Source: Streptomyces ficellus (lineage in GTDB: Bacteria; Actinomycetota; Actinomycetes; Streptomycetales; Streptomycetaceae). Taken from it: a stretch of 64,000 bases of DNA. The notes beneath the pieces were generated by a model. It saw only the letters and a list, made by a program, of their open reading frames with translations, did no database searches and had not been told where the DNA came from. Where the stretch lies: contig NZ_CP034279.1 in NCBI RefSeq assembly GCF_009739905.1, positions 620,001 through 684,000 of the forward strand. The letters run 5' to 3'. The translations under genes and the position numbers were made by a program. Position 1 is the stretch's first letter. Every line of letters begins with the position of its first letter. Of this stretch, positions 43,781 through 53,525 are shown one piece after another.

Positions 43781-44719
43781 GTGGGCGTGACCGAGCGCGG
43801 TACGACAGGTCGTGCCGCTCCGGACGAGACGGGGCCGGGCGCCACGGACCATGGCGTCCCGCGCGCACGTGCGACGGCGGAGGGCCGACCGGGCGGGTGG
43901 CAGCGCGGCGATGCGCCCGGGGGGCAGCGGCGAGGCGACGAACCGGGCCGGAAACGGTCGGGCGCAGGCCCCGGCGAGCAGCGGCGGGACGAGGGGCGGC
44001 CGCGCGCGGCGCCGGTGCACGTGGCGTGCGTGATGGACGGCAACGGCCGCTGGGCGCAGCGGCGTTCGCTGCCGCGCACGGCGGGGCACCAGGCTGCCGA
44101 GGCCGCCATCATCGACGTCATCGAGGCGGCCCGGGCCGCCGGCGTCGGGTGGCTCAGCCTGTACGCCTTCTCGACCGAGAACTGGGGCCGCCCCGGCACC
44201 GAGGTCGACTACCTGCTGCGCCTGGTCCGCCGGGTCGTGCGGAAGCACGCGCCGCTGCTGCTCGCCCGGGGCATCCGCTGCCGCTTCCTCGGGGTCGCCG
44301 ACCCGCGCATCCCCCGCGAACTGGCCCGCGACTTCGACGACCTGACGACGCTCACCGCCCACAACCGGGGAATGACGCTGACCGTCGCCTTCGACCACGG
44401 CGGACGCCGGGACATCGTCGAAGCCGCGAGGTCGCTGATCCGCAGCGGAACGCCGGCCGACGAAGTGACCGAGCGGCTCTTCGCGGACCACCTGCCGTTC
44501 CCGGACACCCCCGACGTGGACCTCGTCATCCGCACCTCCGGCGAGCAGCGCATCTCCAACTTCATGCTCTGGCAGGTCGCCTACGCGGAGTGGATCTTCC
44601 CCGAGGTGCTCTGGCCGGACTTCCGGGCCCCCGACTTCCTCGCCTGCCTGCACACCTACCGGCGCCGCGACCGACGCTTCGGCGGCGTGGCGCCCCGGAC
44701 GGACGGAGACCCATCATGA
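43781..44719 (+). CDS. Cis-prenyltransferase (undecaprenyl diphosphate synthase family)
   Basis: 312 residues from the GTG at 43781 (a GTG at 43787 is possible). The first 75 residues are Arg/Gly/Pro-rich and unlike housekeeping UppS. The catalytic domain is intact: VHVACVMDGNGRWAQRR (Asp for Mg and diphosphate), GHQAAEAAI, LYAFSTENWGRP, and RTSGEQRISNFMLWQVAYAEWIF. The family condenses isoprenyl diphosphates in cis; some Streptomyces members make branched or cyclised C10 products. Its ATGA overlap with an MpaB-type oxygenase gene suggests a terpenoid or polyprenyl-modifying role rather than cell-wall synthesis. Confidence 0.9.
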   Translation: MGVTERGTTGRAAPDETGPGATDHGVPRARATAEGRPGGWQRGDAPGGQRRGDEPGRKRSGAGPGEQRRDEGRPRAAPVHVACVMDGNGRWAQRRSLPRTAGHQAAEAAIIDVIEAARAAGVGWLSLYAFSTENWGRPGTEVDYLLRLVRRVVRKHAPLLLARGIRCRFLGVADPRIPRELARDFDDLTTLTAHNRGMTLTVAFDHGGRRDIVEAARSLIRSGTPADEVTERLFADHLPFPDTPDVDLVIRTSGEQRISNFMLWQVAYAEWIFPEVLWPDFRAPDFLACLHTYRRRDRRFGGVAPRTDGDPS

Positions 44720-46191
44720 CGACCGGAACCACGGGAACGGCCGACGAGGCACCCCTGTTCGGCCCGGAATCGCAGTTCCACGCCTTCTTCGACGACCCGC
44801 GCTGGGCTCTGGCCATGATCCGCGCCACGGTGCTGGAAGCCGCCCACCCGCAGATCGGCGCCGCCCTCGTCGACAACTCGACCTTTGTCGCCCATCCCTG
44901 GCGACGGCTGCGCAACACTTTCCTCAGCATGCGGCGCATGTTCGGCGCCGATCCGGCGGTACGCGAACGGGAGGCCGCCCGGCTCAACCGGCTGCACGCC
45001 CGCATGAGCGGCTCCGACTCGCGTGGCCGCGCGTACGACGCCATGGACCGCGCGGCCCGCGCCTGGGTGGTCGCCACCCTCTTCGAGAGCGCCGTCACCA
45101 TGTGCCGGCTGAGCGGCCAGCCGCTCGACCAGGACACGATGGAGCGGATGTACGCGGAGTACCGGCTGTTCCTCGCCGCGCTCGACGGCGACGCCGGGGA
45201 ACTCCCCGTCGACCTCCACCACTTCTGGCGGTACTTCGACCGGATCGTCGAGGACGAGTTGGAGAACACCGAGGCGGCCCGCGTCATCCTCTACCGGCTC
45301 TTCGACCACCTGCCCGCGCCGGCGCTGCTCGACGGCGCGCCGACGCTGTGGGCGGCCGGCCGGGCCGTCGCCGGGCCGCTCCTCGGCGCGATCACCGTCG
45401 CCTCGCTTCCCGAGCCGTACCGGCGCCGGGCCGGGCTGCCGGAGATGCCCGGCGCGACGACCGTCATGCAGGGCGCCTACCTCGCCGCCGGGCTGGCCCG
45501 CTTCCTCCCCGCGGGCTGGATCAACGCCGAGGGCATCATCGAACTGCTCTCGCTCTCGCCCGACAGCGACGACCCCCGGGCCCGTAGCGTGGCCGCCCTG
45601 CGCGACCGCATGAAGCGGGCGTCGGCCCTGCTCCGCCTCCTCTCACCACTCGGCGCCGACCCCGACTCCGACTCCGGCCACGCCGCCGCACCTTCGGCGG
45701 GCCGGCAGAAGGGCGGGCGGTCGGCGGAGGAGTTCTTCCGCCAGGTGCTGGACCAGACCGGCGACGGCCTCCTCGACTGGCCGGACCTCGCCGCCATGGC
45801 CCGCGAACTCTCCACCCGCCTCGATCTGGACGAACCCGCGGAGACCCGGCTCTACGACGCCTTCGCGGCCTGGTGGCGCGAGCTCCAGGCCGCTCTCGAC
45901 ACGGACGGCGACGGCCGCGTCAGCGCCGACGAGTACGCCGCCGCCGTCCCCTCCCTCGCCGGACCCGCGCTCATCCGCGTCGCCGAGGTGCTCTTCGACG
46001 CCACCGACAGGGACGGCAGCGGGTCCATCGACGCGGACGAGTACCGCACCCTCTTCCGCACCGCCTTCCACCGCGACCTGACCGTCACCGACGGCACCTA
46101 CGGCCGGAGCGCGTTCGTGGGCGACTTCGTCTCGTTCATGTCGGGCCGCCGCACGAGCACCCCGTACGACCCCCTCCTCGCCGACGCCTAG
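44716..46191 (+). CDS. MpaB-type oxygenase (DUF2236) with C-terminal EF hands
   Basis: 491 residues, ATG overlapping the previous stop (ATGA). Residues about 10-290 match the MpaB/rubber-oxygenase domain (AHPQIGAALVDNSTFVAHPWRRLRNTFLSM, RLNRLHARMSG, AYDAMDRAARAWVVATLFES). Residues about 335-460 carry EF-hand loops: DQTGDGLLDWPD, DTDGDGRVSADE and DATDRDGSGSIDADE, the latter two with canonical Ca ligands. No signal peptide. Predicted heme-dependent oxidation of a lipid or isoprenoid, possibly Ca-regulated. The combination with a cis-prenyltransferase suggests they act on one pathway. Confidence 0.85.
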   Translation: MTTGTTGTADEAPLFGPESQFHAFFDDPRWALAMIRATVLEAAHPQIGAALVDNSTFVAHPWRRLRNTFLSMRRMFGADPAVREREAARLNRLHARMSGSDSRGRAYDAMDRAARAWVVATLFESAVTMCRLSGQPLDQDTMERMYAEYRLFLAALDGDAGELPVDLHHFWRYFDRIVEDELENTEAARVILYRLFDHLPAPALLDGAPTLWAAGRAVAGPLLGAITVASLPEPYRRRAGLPEMPGATTVMQGAYLAAGLARFLPAGWINAEGIIELLSLSPDSDDPRARSVAALRDRMKRASALLRLLSPLGADPDSDSGHAAAPSAGRQKGGRSAEEFFRQVLDQTGDGLLDWPDLAAMARELSTRLDLDEPAETRLYDAFAAWWRELQAALDTDGDGRVSADEYAAAVPSLAGPALIRVAEVLFDATDRDGSGSIDADEYRTLFRTAFHRDLTVTDGTYGRSAFVGDFVSFMSGRRTSTPYDPLLADA

Positions 46192-46380
46192 GGTCTTTCG
46201 TTCGGAGCAGGCCTGCACGGGGGAGTGGCGCGGCGTTGGGTGCACGGGGGACGTCGGCGATCGACGCGTGCATACGTTCCGATCTGGAGGCACTGGCGGT
46301 GGAACGGAGCGGCGTCGTCCCTCTGGCACGGGCGCTGGCGGGGGGCGGGGTGGGGGTGGGCGGTGTGGCGAGAAGGTGGG

Positions 46381-46915
46381 TCAGGGGCGCTCGATCCGCG
46401 CGGCGTCGTCCTCGAGGTCGGCGACGGTCCCTGACATGATCGTGCGTACGTTCCTGGTGATGTGCTGCACGGACCAGTCCCACCACGCCACGGCGAGAAT
46501 CCGGGCGACGTCCGCGGCGTCGTACCGCGTACGGATGACCCGGGCGGGGTTGCCGCCGACGATGCCGTAGTCGGGAACGTCACCCGTGACCACGGAACCG
46601 GCGGCGATGATCGCGCCGTGACCGATGCGTACACCGGGCATGACGGTGGCGCCGTGGCCGAACCACACGTCGTTGCCGACGATCGTGTCGCCCCGGCCCG
46701 GCAGGCCGGTGATCAGGTCGAAGTGCTCCGTCCACGAGCTCCCCATGGTGGGGAACCGGAAGGTGAACGGTCCGTCAGTACGGTGGTTGGCGCCGTTCAT
46801 GTCCCCAGCACGCAGTACTTGCCGATGACGAGCTGCTCGGGACCGTAGTGGTAGAGCACGTTGCGCGTCTCGAACGCGGTCGAGTCGTCCGGTGATCTGA
46901 CCAACTCAACCGTGA
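46381..46915 (-). pseudogene. CatB-type (xenobiotic) O-acetyltransferase, broken
   Basis: The C-terminal 139 residues are intact hexapeptide-repeat sequence: MNGANHRTDGPFTFRFPTMG, TIVGNDVWFGHGATVMPGV, GAIIAAGSVVTGDVPDYGIVGGNPARVI. The preceding part is in another frame (SPDDSTAFETRNVLYHYGP, LVIGKYCVLGT then stop). About five or six codons (normally GVRFI-like) are missing at the join near 46803. The N-terminus before SPDDST is also absent. CatB/Vat-type enzymes acetylate chloramphenicol or streptogramin A. Confidence 0.8.
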
Positions 46916-46917
46916 GA

Positions 46918-47251
46918 TTCAGGACTCCCTGGTCGTACAGCCGTCGATCCCGGTGGTCCTGATGGCCGCCTCGTTCCACTCCGAACAGGCTGGGCGGGCC
47001 CAGGCGCGGCTGTGGGCGGACCGGTACGCCCAGTGCGAGATCCTCGTCGAGCGTGCCGTCGGGCGCGGCGAACTCCCCGCCGGCCCCACCGATGCGCGAG
47101 CCTGCTGATCGCCGCCACCGCGCCGCTCTACCACCAGGTCGTGCTCATGCGCGCCACCCCGGACCCCCGGCTCCCGGAACGCGCAGCGGAAGCCGCGGTC
47201 CTGGCGGCTGCCGCCGGCGCCTTCTCCGTCCGCCGGGAGGGGAGTGCGTGA
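46918..47251 (+). pseudogene. TetR-family regulator remnant
   Basis: Frame one reads QDSLVVQPSIPVVLMAASFHSEQAGRAQARLWADRYAQCEILVERAVGRGELP and hits a stop near 47107. A one-base shift restores ASLLIAATAPLYHQVVLMRATPDPRLPERA...VRREGSA. This is a TetR ligand-binding half (repeated RGELP...LLIAATAPLYHQ pattern) without its DNA-binding domain. It abuts the truncated acetyltransferase, so one deletion probably removed the 5' parts of both. Confidence 0.7.
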
Positions 47252-47683
47252 TCGCAGCGGCAGCGACGCGAACGTGAACGCACTCGGACCCGCAGGGGCG
47301 CTGCCGGTCGATCGGCCACGCCTGCGTCGGTCGGGGCCCGTGTCAGCGAGCCGTGCGGCGTGCAGCACCCGGCCGTCGCCGACTTCGACGTGTACGTGGC
47401 TCCGGTTGGCGGTCCCGCGCGTGCGGCAGCGACAGGCGGTGAAGTGCACCGACTGGTGGCAGGCGACGCACGGGGCCGCGCCGTCGGGCCGGCGGCCAAC
47501 CGCCCCGGCGGCCACCGGCGCGCCTTCCTGCACCAGCCGCGCGCCTGCGCCGACGGGCTTCTTCACCTACATGCCGACGTGGCCCTCGGACCGCGCCGCC
47601 GACCGCCGGCCGAGCCAAGGACCTGTTCCGCACACTGTCGGTCAGCCGTGCAACCATCGGCTGCGTTGCGGTGTCTTCACACT
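47252..47683. other. Degraded region
   Basis: No frame reads convincingly as a protein on either strand. Confidence 0.4.
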
Positions 47684-49082
47684 GTGCAGAAGATCAACTT
47701 GGGCCTTACGGCGACCACGACAGCAGCGGTACTCGCGCTCCTCGACGTCACCACACCCATGCCCGCGCTCGCTGACGACAGCCCGCCGCCCCGGGCCGCT
47801 ACGGCCGAGGCGACGATGAAGACCGGCGTGGTGTGGAACGACCCCACCGCCGGTGCCGCGAGGCAGTACGCGATACGCGATCACCTGGTCAAGCTCATCG
47901 ACGGCGCGACGGTCGGGTCCGACATCAAGATCTCCGCGTACGTGCTGGGAGGGCGGAACGAACCGGACGGGACCAACAAGCTGCGGGACAGCCTGGTCAA
48001 CGCCCACCACCGCGGGGTGAACGTCCAGCTCATCCTGGATAGTGAGAGCAGCAGGTACTGGGAGAGCGCGAGCGTGTTCACGCACCTCGCCGCCCAGCTC
48101 ACAAAAGCCACGGGCAAGAACAACGTCTCGTGGTTGCGCATGTGCCCCTTCACCCCCCGGGACGTCAGCAACCCCGCGGACAAGGACGTGGATTCGCAGG
48201 CGTGCCTGGCGAAGGACCCGAAAGCGGACGACGACTGGGGAGGGGTGAACCACAACAAGTTCTATCTGTTCTCCGAGACCACCGGCACCGGCACCGAGCC
48301 GGTGAAGAACGTGGTCGTGCAGACCTCGGCGAACATGACGAGCTGGGACGGCGAGTACGCCTGGAACGACGCGCTCAGGGTGGTCGGGAACCAGGCGCTG
48401 TACGACGCGTACAAGCAGTACTTCGATCTCCAGGCAGCCGCGCAGGCGGACCGCTCCAAAGTGGAGTCCGACGTGCGGCTCGACACCCAGGCCGGCCGGG
48501 CCAAGGCGTACTTCTTCCCCCGGGCCGAGGACGTCATCGTCAACATCCTCAAGACCGTGGACAACCCTGTCCCCGGAGAGTCTCTTCCTTGCCGAGGCAA
48601 CTCCGCAGGGGTTGGTACCGAGGGCCGACACACCGTGGTCCGCGTCGCGATTCACGGAATCACCCGACCCGAGGTTGCGGACGCACTCGTGGCGCTGGAC
48701 AAACGCGGGATGCTACGTGGACGTCGTGTACCGCACACTCAGCGACGACGTCCGGTCCAAGCTCGTGAACAGCGGTGTCACCCTCCACCAGTTGCACAGT
48801 GAGGAGCGTTCGGACACCCTCAAGTCCACGCACAGCAAGTACCTGCTCATCGAGGGGACCTACAACGGCAAGATCGACCAGAAGATCGTCTTCACCGGCA
48901 GCCATCCTTACACCAAGTCGGCGCTGACCACCAACGACGAAGCGCTGCTTAAGTGGGACGACTCCGCCCTCGGGAACGTGTCGCACACGGCCTCGGTGTA
49001 CACGAACTACCGGTACAACTTCTGGGCCCAGCGCGCCGCGGCCGACGCCCAGCCCCAGCCGCAACCGCAACCGCAACCCTAG
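47684..49082 (+). pseudogene. Secreted phospholipase D-like protein, frameshifted
   Basis: From a GTG at 47684 the frame opens with a Sec signal (LGLTATTTAAVLALLDV, cleavage near ALADD). The first PLD half has GSDIKISAYVLGGRN, GVNVQLILDSESS and the HxK motif VNHNKFYLFSE. The frame is lost near 48709, where TVVRVAIHGITRPEVADALVALDKRG should continue to CYVDVVYRTLSDDVRSKLVNSG in the next frame. The second HxK motif is THSKYLLIEG, then FTGSHPYTKSAL. A GGG/GG difference at the join would restore one protein of about 465 residues. It ends with a Gln-Pro repeat. A single indel may be a sequencing error, in which case the gene is functional. Confidence 0.8.
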
Positions 49083-49195
49083 GACGCCATCTCCCGTGGT
49101 GGGTCCGAGGTAACAGCCGGGGGTGAGGCCGAGCCTGAAGCCAGCGCACGTCCAAGGGACCCTGGGCAAGCCGCCCTCGCGGCCGGCCTGCCCAG

Positions 49196-49560
49196 GTGCC
49201 CGGCTACGGATCTTCCCGGCGGGTGAGCGGCCTGGTGTGCCGGTCGGGTGAGGCGGTGGCCCGGCAGGCGAAATGGTCCTTCGGCCCCAGGGCGGCCATG
49301 GTTGACGCGGTCCTGCGCCCGGCCGCGTACCCCGGCCATGCGATCGTCCACAACAGCGACGTCCATCGCGTCCCCGGCCCAATGCAGGTCGACGCGAGCT
49401 GTGCCCACCGCTGCACGCGGCTCGGGGCGACGCCCTCCGCCAGGTGGGTGTCCACCCGCGCCGGCCATGGTTCGTGCCGACCGTACGGAGTACGGCTGCC
49501 CCACGGCTGCGCGATCCGGTCCACCGAAGCCTCCACGTCCGCCTCCCGTGCACACCGGCG
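49196..49560 (-). pseudogene. N-terminal remnant of a molybdopterin oxidoreductase
   Basis: Fragments in two frames: DRIAQPWGSRTPYGRHEPWPARVDTHLAEGVAPSRVQRWAQ, then GDAMDVAVVDDRMAGVRGRAQDRVNHGRPG, and LGPKDHFACRATASPDRHTRPLTRRED. Together they match the first 120 residues of assimilatory-type molybdopterin oxidoreductases of actinomycetes. The rest of the enzyme (several hundred residues) is missing. Confidence 0.65.
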
Positions 49561-49884
49561 GCGCATGTGCGCCGCGGATCACCGGTACGCGTGGCCACAG
49601 GTTGCTCACGGAGCGGCCGTTACGCCCACTCCGCTCGCAACGGTGCGTGGTCGGCTGGAGGAGGGCGTCCACTGTGGTGATCGGCAAGGAGGGCGGGCCT
49701 GGCCCTGCTCATCGACCAGAGGGGCACGACAGCTCCCCTGCCCCGCCCGCACCCGGCTGCCGGTGGGTGCGCGCGGGCCGGGCCCGCGGGACTGCGGAGC
49801 CAACCGCGGACGTGGCGATGGCCCCGCCTTCTGCCGGTCAGGGAGCGGGACCATCAGCCGTCTGCGCCGCGGCAGGCGGGGGCG

Positions 49885-50544
49885 CTACTTGGGCATGAGG
49901 ACGGTGTCGACGATGTAGACGTTGGCATTGGCGGTCTTGACGTTGCCGCAGACGACCTTGGAGGTGTCGTTGACGGTGTAGTCCTCGCCCGAGCCCTTGG
50001 TGGTGACCGTGCCCTTCTGCAGGGTCTCGAAGGAGCCGTTCTCCAGCTGCTGGGGGGTGAGCCTCTGGCCGACCACGTGGTAGGTGAGGATCTTGGTGAG
50101 GGTGGCCTTGTCGGCGAGGACCTTGTCGAGGTCGGCCTTCGGGATCTTCGCGAAGGCGTCGTTGGTCGGTGCGAAGACCGTGATGTCCTGGGCGTTGTTG
50201 AGGGTGTCGACCAGGCCGGCCTTCTTGACGGCGGTGACCAGGGTCGACAGAGCCGGGTTGTTGGACGCTGCGGTGGCGACCGGGTCCTTCGCCATGCCGT
50301 CGAAGGAGCCCGCGCCTTCCTTCGGCACGCCGGCACAGGCGGGGCCGAAGGGCTGGTCGCCGTCCATCGCCCCCTCGGAGGGGGTGCTCGCATCCTTCGT
50401 CGCCTCGTCCCCGGCGGACGCGGCGGGGGCGGCGGGGGCGGCCTTGGTGTCGTTGCCGGAGTCGGAGCACGCGGCCAGGGAGAGGGGCAGCGCGGCGGCG
50501 GCGACGACGGCGATCGCGGTTCGGCGGATCTTCAGGCTGTTCAT
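49885..50544 (-). CDS. Fasciclin-domain lipoprotein
   Basis: 219 residues, ATG with AAGGAGCG upstream. Lipobox LAAC at about residue 26 after a hydrophobic signal. Acidic Ala/Ser linker, then one fasciclin domain: VATAASNNPALSTLVTAVKKAGLVDTLN, ITVFAPTNDAFAKIP (the FAPT.dAF signature), TYHVVGQRLTPQQL, and VCGNVKTANANVYIVDTVLMP. Surface-attached adhesion-type protein of the Mpt70/Mpt83 class. It is the last gene of a minus-strand pair behind the membrane molybdoenzyme. Confidence 0.92.
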   Translation of the reverse strand: MNSLKIRRTAIAVVAAAALPLSLAACSDSGNDTKAAPAAPAASAGDEATKDASTPSEGAMDGDQPFGPACAGVPKEGAGSFDGMAKDPVATAASNNPALSTLVTAVKKAGLVDTLNNAQDITVFAPTNDAFAKIPKADLDKVLADKATLTKILTYHVVGQRLTPQQLENGSFETLQKGTVTTKGSGEDYTVNDTSKVVCGNVKTANANVYIVDTVLMPK

Positions 50545-50644
50545 GCTGGTTCGCTCCTTGAGGGGCTGTCTCTACGGTGTGTCGGCTTGGTCGGGGTCGG
50601 TTGTGTGCTGTCCCGGGCGCGGCCTGCCGGCCCGCCCGGGTGGT

Positions 50645-52237
50645 CTAGGTGGCGGTGACGAAGACGCTGTGCCAGCCGCTCGCGCCGTCGGGGACGGTCC
50701 GGGCGCGCTGCTCGGTCTGCACCTGTCCGGTGCCGTCCGTGGCGCGGACGGTGATCGTGTGGCCGCCGGGGGTGGCGTTCCAGCGGTGGGACCACTGGCG
50801 CCAGGTGTCGACGCCGGCCTGGGCGGCGAGGTCGGCGTCCTGCCAGGGGCCGTCGTCCATGCGGATCTCGACGCGGGTGATGCCGCGCCGCTGGGCCCAG
50901 GCGACGCCGGCGACGATGACGGTGCCTGCGGCCGGGCGGGCGAAGGGCTTGGGGGTGTCGATGCGGGACTGCGTCTTGATCGGCGCCTTGCGGGCCCACG
51001 TGCGCTTGACCCAGTACGGGTCGTAGGCGTCGAAGGTGGTCAGTTCGATGTCGGTGATCCACTTGCAGGCCGACACGTAGCCGTACAGGCCCGGGACGAG
51101 CATGCGGACGGGGAAGCCGTGATCGAACGGCAGCGGTTGGCCGTTCATGCCGACCGCGAGCATCGCGTCGCGGCCGTCCATGACGTCCTCGACCGGGGAC
51201 CCGAGCGTCATCCCGTCCACGGAGCGTGCCACCAGCTGATCCGCCTTGCCTCCCCCGGACGGAGGCGTGACGCCGGCTTCCCGGAGGAGTTCGGCGAGGG
51301 GGACGCCCAGCCAGCGGGCGTTGCCGACGTAGGGGCCGCCGACCTCGTTCGACACGCAGGTCAGGGTGATGTCGCGTTCGATGAGCGGGCGGGCCAGCAG
51401 CTGGTCGAGGGTGTACGTCCGCGGGCGGGTGACCTCCTTGCCGTGGATGCGCAGCCGCCAGGTGCCGGCGTCGATCCTGGGGACGGTCAGGGCGGTGTCG
51501 ACGCGGTAGAAGTCGCGGCTGGGGGTGCTGAAGGCGGTGATGCCAGGGACCTTGAGCCGGGTGCCCTCCGGGGCGGCGGGGGCGGGAGAGGCAGGACTGG
51601 GCAGGACCAGGGCCTCGCGGGAGGCGACAGCACCTTGGTCTCGCCGGCTGGTGAGGAACCGTCCCAGCGCGCCGGCCGAGGTCGCCGCCGCGGCGGTCAC
51701 CCCTGCCGCGGTGAGGAAGCCCCGCCTGTTCCATCCGTAGGCGCCGGTCTCGCCGTCCACACCGGCTGGGACCGGGGAGGGTACGGCTTTGGACGCCAGG
51801 AGGTACAGCGCGACGGCGCCCGCAGCGGCTCCGACGAGGGAGGGCAGTGCGTCACCGAGGCCGGTGGAATCGGGGCGGCCAAGGGCAGATGCGGACCCGA
51901 CGCCCCCGAACAGCAGCACTCCCGCGGCGCCGACCCGCCGGTGCGACAGGGCAAGGACGCCCAGGGCGACGGCGATGAGAGCGAGGATCGCGAGGATCCC
52001 CAGTCGCAGGACCGCCTTGTCGTTCTCTCCGAACGTGCGGATCGCGAAGTCCTTCACCGCGGCCGGTGTCCGGTCGATCACCGCGCCACCGACGACCGTC
52101 ACCGGTCCGGCCGCGGGCCGCACCAGCCCGGCGACCAGCTCGGCCACGGCCAGGGCCGTGAAGGCAGCCAGGAGTCCGGTCGGCGCGCCCGGCGCGGCGC
52201 GGGAGAGGGTGCTGCGGAAGCTGCTCACACCCGGCAT
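50645..52237 (-). CDS. Membrane-anchored sulfite oxidase-like molybdopterin enzyme
   Basis: 530 residues. Residues 1-175 hold four or five membrane helices (GLLAAFTALAVAELVAGLV, AVLRLGILAILALIAVALGVL). An internal twin-arginine segment (YGWNRRGFLTAAG) leads to the exported catalytic domain with RDFYRVDTALTVPRID, the Mo-ligand Cys in ITLTCVSNEVGG, GYVSACKWITDIELTTFDAYD and a C-terminal Ig-like domain (GVAWAQRRGITRVEIRMDDGPWQDA). Same fold as YedY/sulfite oxidase. It is probably co-transcribed with the fasciclin gene 100 bases downstream. Start codon is uncertain; a GTG three codons later is possible. Confidence 0.88.
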   Translation of the reverse strand: MPGVSSFRSTLSRAAPGAPTGLLAAFTALAVAELVAGLVRPAAGPVTVVGGAVIDRTPAAVKDFAIRTFGENDKAVLRLGILAILALIAVALGVLALSHRRVGAAGVLLFGGVGSASALGRPDSTGLGDALPSLVGAAAGAVALYLLASKAVPSPVPAGVDGETGAYGWNRRGFLTAAGVTAAAATSAGALGRFLTSRRDQGAVASREALVLPSPASPAPAAPEGTRLKVPGITAFSTPSRDFYRVDTALTVPRIDAGTWRLRIHGKEVTRPRTYTLDQLLARPLIERDITLTCVSNEVGGPYVGNARWLGVPLAELLREAGVTPPSGGGKADQLVARSVDGMTLGSPVEDVMDGRDAMLAVGMNGQPLPFDHGFPVRMLVPGLYGYVSACKWITDIELTTFDAYDPYWVKRTWARKAPIKTQSRIDTPKPFARPAAGTVIVAGVAWAQRRGITRVEIRMDDGPWQDADLAAQAGVDTWRQWSHRWNATPGGHTITVRATDGTGQVQTEQRARTVPDGASGWHSVFVTAT

Positions 52238-52752
52238 TCGGCGGCCCGCGCCCGGCGGATTGGCCCCACCTCCAAAAGGGTGAATACTTTTCCCGTGTTG
52301 CCATTACCGCCTCGCGGACGCGCAGGCCGCGGTGCGGTTCGGAGCACCGGCGTCCCGGGCGAACCCCGGGCCGGTACCGGCGCGGGAGACGCCACTGGGC
52401 AAGCGCGCAGGCCCCGGGTGCGGTGGCCGGGGAAGGGACACCGCCTTCGCGTCCAGCGGATGTCCGGCTACGCTGCCCGCCCCGCTCCTCGGGCGAACAG
52501 ACGGCCCGCCAGGCCCGCCAGGCCCGTCCGGCCGCGGCACGGCGTGATACGGCGCGGCAATGTGGTGCTGCGGCACCTCCACGAGGGTGCCTCGGTCATG
52601 CAGCCCGCGCGGCCCACAAGGGGAGCGGGAGAACGTCGCTTCGCTCTCCTCACGCGCTGGCTTCGCCGCCGTACGCCCCCGGCTTGGCCGCCGCGCCCGG
52701 TTTCCCTCGACGGGTTGGTCAGGGGATGGCCCGCGGAATGGCGAAGCGCCAC

Positions 52753-52780
52753 CCATCCACGCGCCCGTCCGCTACGAAGA
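52753..52780 (+). promoter_or_regulatory. SigK-type promoter of sigK-rskA
   Basis: CCATCC (52753-52758), a 16-base spacer and CGAAGA (52775-52780) match the mycobacterial SigK consensus (CCATCC, CGAATA) at the -35 exactly and at the -10 in four or five of six positions. It is 79 bases upstream of the preferred sigK start. Confidence 0.6.
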
Positions 52781-52859
52781 ACGGACGACGCACCTACAGG
52801 TTTCGGTGTCCGGCCGCCGCCGGGCGGCCCGATCGAGTGACGACAAGGACCGGCATGCG

Positions 52860-53525
52860 ATGGATGCCCCGCCCCCCGACGGCTGCCCCCGGCCGCCCCT
52901 GCGCCTTCTCACCACGGCCGGAGCGGCGCAGGTGAACCAGCCGCTTCCTTTCGGCGTCGGCGACAGCGGCCGCTCCGCCCCCATCGATCTCACTGAGATC
53001 ATGGACAAGGTGGCGCACGGCGACAAGCAGGCTTTCTCCGCCCTGTACGACGCCCTCGCGCCGCTGGTGTTCGGCATCGTGGTCAAAGTCGTGCGCGACC
53101 GGGCGCAGTCCGAGGAGGTCGCCCAGGAGGTCATGATCGACTTGTGGCGGCAGGCGGCGCGCTACCGGCCCGAGGCCGGCGCGGTGACGGCGTGGGCGGC
53201 GACGATCGCCCACCGGCGTGCCGTGGACCGGGTCCGCTCCGCCCAGGCCGCTGCCGACCGGGAACAGGCCCAGGCCGCCCGCGAGCACACCACCGCCTTC
53301 GACGAGGTCAGCGAACAGGTCGAGACCCGCCTGGAGTCCGAGCAAGTGCGCCGCTGCCTCAGCGGACTGACCGAACTGCAGCGGCAGGCGGTGACCCTGG
53401 CCTACTACCGAGGGCTGACCTACCGTGAAGTCGCCGAAGCCCTGCGCGCACCGCTTCCCACGATCAAGACACGCATGCGCGACGGGCTCATCCGGCTCCG
53501 CGACTGCATGGGGGTGACCACGTGA
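52860..53525 (+). CDS. sigK: ECF sigma factor SigK
   Basis: 221 residues from the ATG at 52860 (AAGGA upstream); a GTG at 52932 is a shorter alternative. Region 2: ALVFGIVVKVVRDRAQSEEVAQEVMIDLWRQAARYRPEAGAVTAWAATIAHRRAVDRVRS. Region 4: CLSGLTELQRQAVTLAYYRGLTYREVAEALRAPLPTIKTRMRDGLIRLRDCM. These are the landmarks of the SigK group. The stop overlaps the anti-sigma gene (GTGA). Confidence 0.93.
   Translation: MDAPPPDGCPRPPLRLLTTAGAAQVNQPLPFGVGDSGRSAPIDLTEIMDKVAHGDKQAFSALYDALAPLVFGIVVKVVRDRAQSEEVAQEVMIDLWRQAARYRPEAGAVTAWAATIAHRRAVDRVRSAQAAADREQAQAAREHTTAFDEVSEQVETRLESEQVRRCLSGLTELQRQAVTLAYYRGLTYREVAEALRAPLPTIKTRMRDGLIRLRDCMGVTT

Noticed and set aside
52422..52859. Longer sigK reading frame
   Set aside because: The upstream part is Arg-rich and lies over the promoter motif; the ATG at 52860 fits better.
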